NCBI GenBank assembly: GCA_963582345.1
Contig: CAUZSN010000157.1
Coordinates: forward strand, 1 to 5,846
Length of the DNA stretch: 5,846 bases
Direction of reading: 5' to 3'
DNA from: CAUZSN01 sp963582345
GTDB lineage: Bacteria; Planctomycetota; Planctomycetia; Planctomycetales; Planctomycetaceae
A program made the translations under genes and the position numbers. This document shows, piece by piece, positions 1 to 5,846 of the stretch (position 1 is its first letter; each line of letters opens with the position of its first letter). The notes under the pieces were generated by a model. It made no database searches. It worked only from the letters and a program-made list of their open reading frames with translations, and was not told the DNA's origin.

Positions 1-1220
1 CTGGTCAGATTTTGGGAACACCGGCTTTTATGCCACCCGAACAGGCGTCGGGCAAGACAGCCGAGATCGGTCCGTTGGCGGACATCTATTCTCTGGGGGC
101 CATCCTGTACAACTTGCTGACTGGCCGACCTCCGTTTCAGGCGGCCAATCCACTCGATACGTTGATCCATGTATTGGACCAAGAGCCCGTCGCGCCGCAG
201 CAGCTAAATCCAGCGGTTGATAAAGATCTAGAAACTATCTGCTTGAAGTGTCTCCAGAAAGAACCGGAACGACGTTATTCGACAGCGAAAGAACTGGCTG
301 ATGATCTGCAGAGGGCCCTCAATGATGAGCCGATCGATGCTCGCCCGGTTGGCCGAATCGAGAAAATATGGCTTTGGTGTCGCCGAAAGCCTGCACTGGC
401 GGGATCCATTGCAGCTATCTTGCTTGTCAGTGTTGTCGCCACGGTTGTCGTAACTGTACAGAAGCGGGCAATCGACAACTTGCGTGCGGAGAAGCTTATT
501 GAATATGTTGTCAACGCACCTGCAGCGGCTGTGCCGTACGCAATTCGAGCTGTGGCACAACAGCGCAATATCGCCATTCCGATTCTTCAGAAACGTTTTG
601 AGGATAAGGATTCCGAACCAGCGCACCGACTATTCCTTGCACTTGCGTTGGCTGAGTTCGGACAGGTGCAGCACGAGTTTTTGGTAACGAGCATTGCCAC
701 CGCCCCTCCCGGTGAGTGTGCGAATATCGTGGACGCCCTAAATAATGCCCGGGATTCCGCAATCAAGACACTACACGAAAGTGCGAAGGATGCAGAGTCG
801 AAGCAGGATTGGAAGCACAGCGCCCGCCTAGCGATTGTCGCCTTGCACTTGGATGAATCGTCCATTGCACAAGACATGTGTCACAGTCGTCCTGACTCAG
901 TTCAGCGATCGACTTTCATCGAAACGTTGAGATATTGGCGTGGAGATCTGGCAGCATTGGCAAAGCTGGTCGAGGCAAACGATGATTCCGAGTTTTGTTC
1001 TGCGATTTGTCGCGCTGTCGGCGGCATCCCAGTTGACAGTATTGCCACTCAGGAGCAACGGGTCTGGCAAGAAGTTCTGACGGATTGGTATCAGACGCAA
1101 CCAGACGAAAAAACGCGCATCGCAGCGGGGTGGGCGCTACGGCAATGGAAACTTGCACTCCCCGAAACTGGCTCGTCCACAGAACCGATCGAGGTCGAAA
1201 CCGGCACATTAACACGGTAA
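1..1220 (+). CDS. Membrane-anchored Ser/Thr protein kinase, 3' part (5' end outside window)
   Basis: The reading frame is open at the left edge (first full codon at position 3) and ends at TAA 1218-1220, leaving about 405 visible residues; the TTG at 12 is an internal Leu, not a start. Numbering from that Leu, residues 2-11 (GTPAFMPPEQ) are the end of the activation loop with the PE of subdomain VIII. Residues 23-38 (ADIYSLGAILYNLLTG) are subdomain IX, and 85-101 (PERRYSTAKELADDLQR) are the terminal kinase helices. The ATP-binding lobe and HRD/DFG motifs lie upstream. Residues 110-130 form the Arg/Trp-rich juxtamembrane linker typical of planctomycete kinases, and 129-149 are a hydrophobic membrane helix, placing the kinase in the cytoplasm and residues from about 150 outside. 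The remaining part is a helical region with no catalytic motif that I recognise. From memory of the family, this region normally leads into a formylglycine-generating-enzyme-like domain, which is absent here. Substrates are unknown. The kinase class is very likely; the missing domain is an inference. Confidence 0.93.
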   Translation, partial: GQILGTPAFMPPEQASGKTAEIGPLADIYSLGAILYNLLTGRPPFQAANPLDTLIHVLDQEPVAPQQLNPAVDKDLETICLKCLQKEPERRYSTAKELADDLQRALNDEPIDARPVGRIEKIWLWCRRKPALAGSIAAILLVSVVATVVVTVQKRAIDNLRAEKLIEYVVNAPAAAVPYAIRAVAQQRNIAIPILQKRFEDKDSEPAHRLFLALALAEFGQVQHEFLVTSIATAPPGECANIVDALNNARDSAIKTLHESAKDAESKQDWKHSARLAIVALHLDESSIAQDMCHSRPDSVQRSTFIETLRYWRGDLAALAKLVEANDDSEFCSAICRAVGGIPVDSIATQEQRVWQEVLTDWYQTQPDEKTRIAAGWALRQWKLALPETGSSTEPIEVETGTLTR

Positions 1221-1222
1221 GT

Positions 1223-2197
1223 ATGTCAATGCTGATTATCGTCTATTGCATCTTGATCGTCGTTGCTTCTTTTGCCGGTGGTTGGTTGCCATCAGTGCTG
1301 CGATTCTCACACTCGCGGTTGCACTTGCTGATGAGCTTTGTCGCTGGTTTGATGTTGGGAGTGGGCCTGCTGCACATGCTACCACATTCAGTGGCCATGT
1401 TGCCTGCCGTCGAAGGCGCTGAGCAACCATTGGATCGGGCAATCTGGTGGATGCTCGTTGGGCTGATCGGCATGTTCTTCCTGATTCGAGCATTTCATTT
1501 CCATCAACACGGATCGATGGAATCGAACGAAACTCTGGTCGAATGCGACCATAATCACAACCAGGATCATGAGCACCATCATGTTTTTCAACACAAGCTA
1601 AGCTGGACCGGCATAGGACTGGGCTTGGCCTTACACACGCTGATCGACGGCATGGCGCTGGCTGCCAGCGTCCGAGCGGAATCTATCGAACACACGGATA
1701 GCTGGATTGTCGGCGCAGGAACATTTCTGGCCATCTTGTTACACAAGCCGCTGGATGCTATGTCGATTACGTCACTTATGACCGCAAGCGGGTGGTCCCG
1801 GAGCTGGATGAATTGGGTTAACGGGGTGTTTGCGGTGATGGCTCCGTTGGGAGTGTTGATATTTTTTGGCGTCGGGCAGGTGGTCGAGCAGCAGAACACG
1901 TACATTGGCTGTGCACTAGCACTTTCCGCCGGCGTTTTCTTGTGCATCGCTCTGGGTGACCTGTTGCCGGAAATCCAATTCCACTCGCACGACCGCATTA
2001 AACTGTCAGCATCGCTTTTGGTGGGGCTGACCTTGGCTTATGCAATCAAGTTTATTGAACCTGATCACATGCATTCGCACGACGGACATCGAGGGCATAG
2101 CAGTCACGTTCAGCCACCTTTGATCGGCGGCCCTGTTAGACGATACCCCATTGCAGCTAGGCGTCTGTCTAGTGCGCCACGAATCCAAGGCCGTTAG
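1223..2197 (+). CDS. ZIP-family divalent metal transporter
   Basis: This 324-residue integral membrane protein probably moves Zn2+ or a related divalent cation into the cytoplasm. About eight hydrophobic helices are visible (roughly residues 3-22, 34-54, 74-92, 129-149, 162-188, 200-221, 228-249 and 260-277), the usual ZIP number and length. TM2 ends in HMLPHS and TM7 in ALGDLLPE, both ZIP-like. TM4 carries H138-T-L-I-D142-G and TM5 H174-K-P-L-D178, matching the family metal-binding helices but with Thr for the usual Asn and Lys for the usual acidic residue. The TM3-TM4 loop is His-rich (108-124), as in many ZIPs, and a second His cluster lies at 282-295 in the tail. I chose ATG 1223, two bases after the kinase stop; ATG 1229 is an alternative. 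The frame stays open back to 1085, but that extension is Arg-rich, overlaps the kinase and is not ZIP-like. No strong ribosome binding site is seen, so coupling to the kinase is plausible. Confidence 0.93.
   Translation: MSMLIIVYCILIVVASFAGGWLPSVLRFSHSRLHLLMSFVAGLMLGVGLLHMLPHSVAMLPAVEGAEQPLDRAIWWMLVGLIGMFFLIRAFHFHQHGSMESNETLVECDHNHNQDHEHHHVFQHKLSWTGIGLGLALHTLIDGMALAASVRAESIEHTDSWIVGAGTFLAILLHKPLDAMSITSLMTASGWSRSWMNWVNGVFAVMAPLGVLIFFGVGQVVEQQNTYIGCALALSAGVFLCIALGDLLPEIQFHSHDRIKLSASLLVGLTLAYAIKFIEPDHMHSHDGHRGHSSHVQPPLIGGPVRRYPIAARRLSSAPRIQGR
1544..1594 (+). other. His-rich cytoplasmic loop of the ZIP transporter
   Basis: Residues 108-124 of the transporter (CDHNHNQDHEHHHVFQH) contain seven His plus Cys and Asp/Glu between TM3 and TM4. 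This loop is known in the ZIP family as a low-complexity metal-binding segment involved in sensing or handing on the cation. A second, shorter cluster (residues 282-295) follows the last helix. Confidence 0.8.
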
Positions 2198-2318
2198 ACC
2201 TAGGTAGTGGAATCAAGTCTCAATTAAGCCCCAACGGGACGACATCCACTTGGAAGAATAGCCGAAAGCCTACGAGAACCTTTATCCACAGGCCACTTGC
2301 AGACGGACTAACGTCTCG
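2198..2318. other. Intergenic region between the ZIP gene and the zinc-ribbon gene pair
   Basis: These 121 bases have no coding signal in either direction and are the longest non-coding stretch in the window. The promoter of the downstream gene pair probably lies here, but I could not identify convincing -35/-10 boxes. I see no GC-rich hairpin followed by a T-run that would terminate the upstream transcript. The only structured element is a small inverted repeat just before the downstream start codon. Confidence 0.6.
2301..2316 (+). repeat. Short inverted repeat just upstream of a start codon
   Basis: AGACG (2301-2305) and CGTCT (2312-2316) are perfect reverse complements separated by six bases, ending two bases before the ATG at 2319. 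In RNA this would be a weak five-pair hairpin covering the place where a ribosome binding site should be. It may be chance. Confidence 0.3.
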
Positions 2319-3968
2319 ATGACCAGCTTGCTAATTCCCTGTCCGAAATGCGGAAAGATTTTGCAGTTGCGCGATCGTAGGATGCTGGGACGCAAAAGAC
2401 GGTGTCCTAAATGCGAGCAGTCTGTTGTCTTGAAGGAATCCGACAAGGTAGACCTAGAAACGGTCGATGCTTCCACACACAGCTGTGCCAGCGAGCCAAC
2501 CGTGGACACATCAAATAAGTGTCTTCCTGCCAACACTCCAGCTCAGACTGCGCCCGATATCGCGAAAGTCGCGTGCACACGATCTTCTGAGGTGGAATAC
2601 GCTGGAGTGAATCTGTTGACTGCACCGGCAAGCGGAATAGAACAACTGAATGAACTTCGACGGAAAAACACCAAGAGGCGCAATATGTCAATCGGTGCAG
2701 GGGCAATTACCGCCTTGGCGGTCGCGGGAGTCATCTTGGGTGTCCAGCCCTTTCTGTCCAGCAGGCAATCTAACAGTCGGACCAACCAGCCAGAGAAACT
2801 CGATGAAAAACAATCTTCCGAGATGAAATCGCTTGAAGCCAGCACGCAGCGCTTCAATTCGACAAGTCCGACCAAAGGTGCGCCGATTCAACTCCTATAT
2901 GTGCCAGGTGGAGCTCGGTTCATCTTCAACACCCGTCCTGCTGAATTGTGGAAGGCCAACAGCCTAGGCCAGGAAGTTTGCCATTGTCTAGGCCCGCTAG
3001 GAAATTGGGCCAAAAACAAATTGCAAGAAATCTGTCGACATCATCCAGCTCAAATTGATGAAGCGTTGATCTGCTTGATTCCTGGAGAGAAAGACGCTGC
3101 GCCTGAGGTCTCCGCTGTTGTCCATTTGATCGAAGAAACTCAAATGGACCAGTTAGTGCAGGAACTTCAGGCGATACGCAGTGACGCCTATGACCATCCT
3201 GTCTACCTTTCGGAACAATATGCCTACCTGATCAAAGACTCGCGGACTTTCGCCATTGGGCCGCGACACCGTGTGCAGGAAATGGTGGATGCTGTTGTGC
3301 GTCCCAATTATACGTCATCGGGAATTGAAGAACTTATCAATCACACCGATCGCGATCGACATTTGACCATTATTTTCGAACCGATCGACGCACGAAAATT
3401 TCAAGAAGTACTTGTAGAGCGAGAAGTGTGGCCTTTTTGGGGAAAATTTCTTGACCGGTTCGACGATACACAAATTGAAACTGTTGCCTGGAGTATGCAT
3501 CTGGAAAAGAAAAGATTTTTCTCCGAGATCCTGCTTCGCAATACGACTAACACTCAGCCCGCCCAACTGCAGCGCGACATGAAGCAGACAATCAACGAAT
3601 TGCCCGCCGAATTGTTGAAAGCTATCAAAACCAAAATGCAGCCAAATGAATTCGGGCGACGCAAAATAATTGGCAGGTTTCCCGCAATGATGAAAGTATT
3701 TTCTCTGGCAACGATCGGTGAAAACGGTAATCGCTATGCCAGACTAGTGACTTCGCTGGATACAGATCGGGCTGCCCCAAACCTGGCCATCGGAGCAATG
3801 TTGACCTGGGAAGAATCCCGGCGAACTGACTCCGGCTCAAACAGACCGGCGCCAGGCAAGTCTGCAAAACAGCTACCGCAACGGATTATCAACCGATTGA
3901 AGATAAAAATCGATATCGACTTCAACCGCACACCGCTTCAGGAAGCATTCGCCTACAATGGAAAGTAG
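2319..3968 (+). CDS. Zinc-ribbon, single-pass membrane protein of planctomycete type, cut by an in-frame amber codon
   Basis: The frame from ATG 2319 gives 549 residues before TAG 3966-3968. Residues 8-32 are a Cys4 zinc ribbon (C8-x2-C11, C29-x2-C32), followed by a polar linker. RRKNTKRR (114-121) precedes one membrane helix at about 124-145, so the ribbon should be cytoplasmic and the rest exported. Residues 188-500 form a large domain beginning with VPGGARFIFNTRPAELW and containing CLGPLGNWAKNKL and AQIDEALICLIPG. I recognise it as a recurring planctomycete domain of unknown function; it has four Cys (221, 223, 239, 252). From about 519 a small secretin/STN-like domain starts (IDIDFNRTPLQEAFAYNGK) and is interrupted by the stop. 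The start is supported because the next gene places its four ribbon Cys at the same residue numbers. The ribosome binding site is weak (AGACGGA, 2301-2307). The gene is either a recent pseudogene, read through, or affected by a sequencing error. Confidence 0.85.
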   Translation: MTSLLIPCPKCGKILQLRDRRMLGRKRRCPKCEQSVVLKESDKVDLETVDASTHSCASEPTVDTSNKCLPANTPAQTAPDIAKVACTRSSEVEYAGVNLLTAPASGIEQLNELRRKNTKRRNMSIGAGAITALAVAGVILGVQPFLSSRQSNSRTNQPEKLDEKQSSEMKSLEASTQRFNSTSPTKGAPIQLLYVPGGARFIFNTRPAELWKANSLGQEVCHCLGPLGNWAKNKLQEICRHHPAQIDEALICLIPGEKDAAPEVSAVVHLIEETQMDQLVQELQAIRSDAYDHPVYLSEQYAYLIKDSRTFAIGPRHRVQEMVDAVVRPNYTSSGIEELINHTDRDRHLTIIFEPIDARKFQEVLVEREVWPFWGKFLDRFDDTQIETVAWSMHLEKKRFFSEILLRNTTNTQPAQLQRDMKQTINELPAELLKAIKTKMQPNEFGRRKIIGRFPAMMKVFSLATIGENGNRYARLVTSLDTDRAAPNLAIGAMLTWEESRRTDSGSNRPAPGKSAKQLPQRIINRLKIKIDIDFNRTPLQEAFAYNGK

Positions 3969-4196
3969 ACCCGAGTTAGAATCGAGATTGACGGGCTCAC
4001 TGGGTATACGAAGAAAGTGCTACAAACTTTCAATTTAGGGGCATCCAGTGGGTTTTCTGCCATCCATGCTGTTCTTGAAAAACCGATGCGGAATGAGCAT
4101 TGTCTTGTAATCGGCGAGGACAAGAAGCTCGTAACGGTCATGACAAAAGCTTCTGCGAGCGTGGAGAGCCAGACCGTGTTCGAGGTGAAACCATAG
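3969..4196 (+). pseudogene. In-frame C-terminal remainder of the preceding zinc-ribbon gene, after the amber codon
   Basis: Directly after TAG 3966-3968 the same frame runs open for 75 codons to TAG 4194-4196. It reads like protein: RVRIEIDGLTGYTKKVLQTF, then an Ala/Leu helix (AIHAVLEKP), a strand-like HCLVIGEDKKLVTVMTKAS and an ending in FEVKP. This completes the small STN-like domain begun before the stop, whose usual pattern has a G-V-x-I-x-I-D-G strand at this point. A full product would be 625 codons long including the amber position. It ends four bases before the next gene, the tight spacing expected of an operon, whereas ending at 3968 would leave a 232-base gap. No independent start with a ribosome binding site is evident, so this is not a separate gene. 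Confidence 0.75.
4182..4187 (+). promoter_or_regulatory. Probable Shine-Dalgarno sequence for the DUF1559-like gene
   Basis: GAGGTG lies inside the last codons of the preceding frame, 13 bases before ATG 4201. It matches the anti-Shine-Dalgarno sequence well, but the spacing is longer than usual. Its position inside the upstream frame suggests translational coupling. Confidence 0.4.
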
Positions 4197-4200
4197 CGTC

Positions 4201-5846
4201 ATGCAGGCCACCAGTTTTCCATGTCCGCACTGTTCGGTGACTTTGCGTCTGAAACAGCGCAAAGTCGTTGGTAAACAAATTGACTGCCCAGATTGTAGCC
4301 AGCCCGTTCTGATCGTCGCGGATGGTCGTTACGAAGTGTCAGCTCGTTGCGTTGCGGTCAACCCCGAACAGCAGACAACGCGGACCGTAGGAGATCGCTC
4401 TGCCGTCACTACGAAGACACCAGATCGCATTCGTCAGTTGCGGATGTCTGCCGTCAGTCCTGAAACGGTTAGCTCTGAAATCCCACCGCCAATCCAACGG
4501 TGCGTGGTCGCTATGAAGAGCCCGGCGGGAGTTGCCTGGTCGGTCGCTGCTATCTGTATCATCTCACTAATTATGACCCTCTATCCATTTGGTTTCTACA
4601 AATCTTCGCGAGATGACGTGCAACTGTCGGGTGTCATATCCGTAAATCGTGCGGATTTAACCGATGCGAAGTCGCAAACCGCAAACGCGATAACTGCTTC
4701 CAATTCTGAGAAAATGAACGTGCAGACTCGAAAGGCACAGGAAAACCAGATGTTGGTCGATCTGCAACTTCGCCAACTTGGTCAGCAGATTGCGGATTAC
4801 TATGACGAGAGACATCACTTTCCCAGAGGGTCAATTTTGACGGATCGATTGTCGTCTAGCAAACGGTTGAGCTGGCTGGCCGAATTATCAGCGACACAGA
4901 AACATCAAGGAACCATACAGCCGCTTTGGGACAGATCTTGGCAGGATCCGCTGAATGACCATTTTGTTCGGAAAAGTTACCGCGAATTCCGGAACCCGGC
5001 CATCGAGCAGTTGACTACGTCAAGCGGTTATCCGGCAACACACTTTGTGGGTATGGCCGGCGTCGGTGTCGACGCGGCACAACTGCCTACAGGTCATTCG
5101 CGAGCCGGTATTTTTAGTGACAATCGAAAAACAACACGAGACGACATCAAGGACGGGACTTCGAATACGATCCTGGTCGCCGGAGTCAACCGGGACTTAG
5201 GCTCTTGGGCCGCTGGAGGGCTGGCGACACTGCGGAGCTTGACTCGTGAACCATACATCAATGGTCCTGACGGCTTCGGTACGGGACAGCCCCATCAAAT
5301 GATGGTCCTGATGGCCGATGGTAGTGTCCGTGTTGTTTCACACAAAACTCAGCCGACCATTGTGCGCCGGATGGCGGCCATGGCTGACTTCCTGCCGCTG
5401 GATCAGACTGTCTCTGGCGAACCAGGCGACAGACCAACCGCCCAACCTGTTAATTTCGTCACGGTTGCCAAGCACGATGTGGCTAAAGAGAAAGCATCGT
5501 TGCAAACAAGTCCCAGTGCTCCGAGTGGCGTGAATGCGAAAGCCTCCGGTAGCATATCGTCGCCACGGTCGAAATCCGATCGGAAGTTGTCGAAACGAGT
5601 CATTGCCCAACATTCTATCATCAAGGCCACCCCAAAACCCGTCCAACAGGTCGACGTTAAAACTGCGTTGGCTCAGAAAATCGAGCAGTTTCTTCAGGCT
5701 AAGGCGGTCCCGTTTTCGGATTTAATGGTTCAAGTCGAGGAATTGGCCGGAGTTCACATTCGATACAAGAAGCAAACGTTCAATCAGTCGCTTTTAGAAA
5801 AAGCGGTCACCTTGCGGCTCGAAAAAACAACTGTCGGTGAGATTCT
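4201..5846 (+). CDS. Zinc-ribbon, membrane-anchored DUF1559-like protein with C-terminal STN-like domain (3' end outside window)
   Basis: The frame is open from ATG 4201 to the right edge: 548 full codons and no stop. Residues 8-32 are a Cys4 zinc ribbon (C8, C11, C29, C32), spaced exactly as in the preceding gene. One membrane helix lies at about 111-132 (AWSVAAICIISLIMTLY). Residues 182-385 resemble DUF1559: LRQLGQQIADYYDERHHFP matches the helix after the prepilin segment, then HFVGMAGVG, GIFSDNRKTTRDDIKDGTSN (301-322), GSWAAGGLATLRS and VLMADGSVRVVS (369-380). The usual prepilin leader and pilin helix are absent. The motif His of H-x9-DG is Gln363, with His365 two places later. A Ser/Lys/Ala-rich linker (about 400-480) leads to a second recognisable unit from 485 on (FSDLMVQVEELAGVHIRY, then VTLRLEKTTVGEI), an STN/secretin-like fold cut by the window. 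Biological role unknown; probably works with the preceding gene on the outer side of the cytoplasmic membrane. Confidence 0.9.
   Translation, partial: MQATSFPCPHCSVTLRLKQRKVVGKQIDCPDCSQPVLIVADGRYEVSARCVAVNPEQQTTRTVGDRSAVTTKTPDRIRQLRMSAVSPETVSSEIPPPIQRCVVAMKSPAGVAWSVAAICIISLIMTLYPFGFYKSSRDDVQLSGVISVNRADLTDAKSQTANAITASNSEKMNVQTRKAQENQMLVDLQLRQLGQQIADYYDERHHFPRGSILTDRLSSSKRLSWLAELSATQKHQGTIQPLWDRSWQDPLNDHFVRKSYREFRNPAIEQLTTSSGYPATHFVGMAGVGVDAAQLPTGHSRAGIFSDNRKTTRDDIKDGTSNTILVAGVNRDLGSWAAGGLATLRSLTREPYINGPDGFGTGQPHQMMVLMADGSVRVVSHKTQPTIVRRMAAMADFLPLDQTVSGEPGDRPTAQPVNFVTVAKHDVAKEKASLQTSPSAPSGVNAKASGSISSPRSKSDRKLSKRVIAQHSIIKATPKPVQQVDVKTALAQKIEQFLQAKAVPFSDLMVQVEELAGVHIRYKKQTFNQSLLEKAVTLRLEKTTVGEI

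Noticed and set aside
1085..1222. An upstream extension of the ZIP reading frame, beginning at ATG 1085.
   Set aside because: It overlaps the clearly coding kinase end by 136 bases and would add an Arg-rich, non-hydrophobic stretch before TM1. The family normally starts close to TM1, which fits ATG 1223 or 1229.
1588..1998. A long open frame on the minus strand opposite the ZIP gene.
   Set aside because: It mirrors the codons of a well-supported membrane protein, its translation has no recognisable pattern, and no start signal is seen.
2198..2205. The palindrome ACCTAGGT just after the ZIP stop as a terminator.
   Set aside because: It is only eight bases long, has no loop and no following T-run, so it would not form a terminator.
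3347..3358. A perfect 12-base palindrome, CGATCGCGATCG, as a possible operator or recombination site.
   Set aside because: It lies deep inside a coding frame and arises from the repeated codons for T-D-R-D-R; there is no second copy or regulatory context.
3966..3968. Pyrrolysine or general amber reassignment as the explanation of the internal TAG.
   Set aside because: TAG also appears to end the ZIP gene and the extended zinc-ribbon frame, and no pyrrolysine machinery or known Pyl protein is visible in the window.
5338..5646. Overlapping open frames on both strands within the DUF1559-like gene.
   Set aside because: They lie entirely inside a frame with clear family motifs on the + strand; their translations are Arg/Ser-rich and look like shadows.

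Overview
The window looks like a planctomycete chromosome, most likely from the Pirellulaceae or a related marine/freshwater lineage with a moderate GC content. Three things point there. The Ser/Thr kinase carries the lineage-typical juxtamembrane linker (RPVGRIEKIWLWCRRKPALA) and the repeat-like C-terminal region seen in planctomycete kinases. There is a DUF1559-type domain. There are also two proteins that join a zinc ribbon, one membrane segment and a large exported domain. The species cannot be fixed from this sequence.

Layout: all genes lie on the + strand. Positions 1-1220 hold the 3' part of a membrane-anchored protein kinase whose N-lobe and catalytic loop lie upstream of the window. 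Two bases later (1223-2197) comes a ZIP-family metal transporter of 324 residues with two His-rich segments and an unusual TM4/TM5 metal site. A 121-base intergenic stretch (2198-2318) follows. Next is a pair of adjacent genes. The first, 2319-3968, is continued in frame to 4196 beyond an internal TAG. The second starts at 4201 and runs off the end of the window. Both encode an N-terminal Cys4 zinc ribbon with identical spacing, a single membrane helix near residues 110-145, and a large domain that should be outside the cytoplasmic membrane. Both also have a C-terminal segment resembling the small secretin/STN-like fold that planctomycetes attach to many proteins. The second contains a DUF1559-like domain.

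How they may work together: kinase and ZIP are close enough to be co-transcribed, and the two zinc-ribbon proteins look like one translationally coupled operon. No function is known to me for the zinc-ribbon pair, and a link between it and the metal transporter is only suggested by position.

Points that deserve attention: (i) an in-frame amber codon cuts the conserved C-terminal domain of the first zinc-ribbon gene, while the frame stays open for 75 more codons up to four bases before the next gene; (ii) the kinase stops exactly where related planctomycete kinases usually continue into a formylglycine-generating-enzyme-like domain; (iii) the ZIP has Lys where the second metal site normally has an acidic residue; (iv) the DUF1559 protein lacks the usual prepilin N-terminus and has Gln in place of the motif His. 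I saw no tRNA, rRNA, CRISPR array, insertion sequence or convincing terminator.
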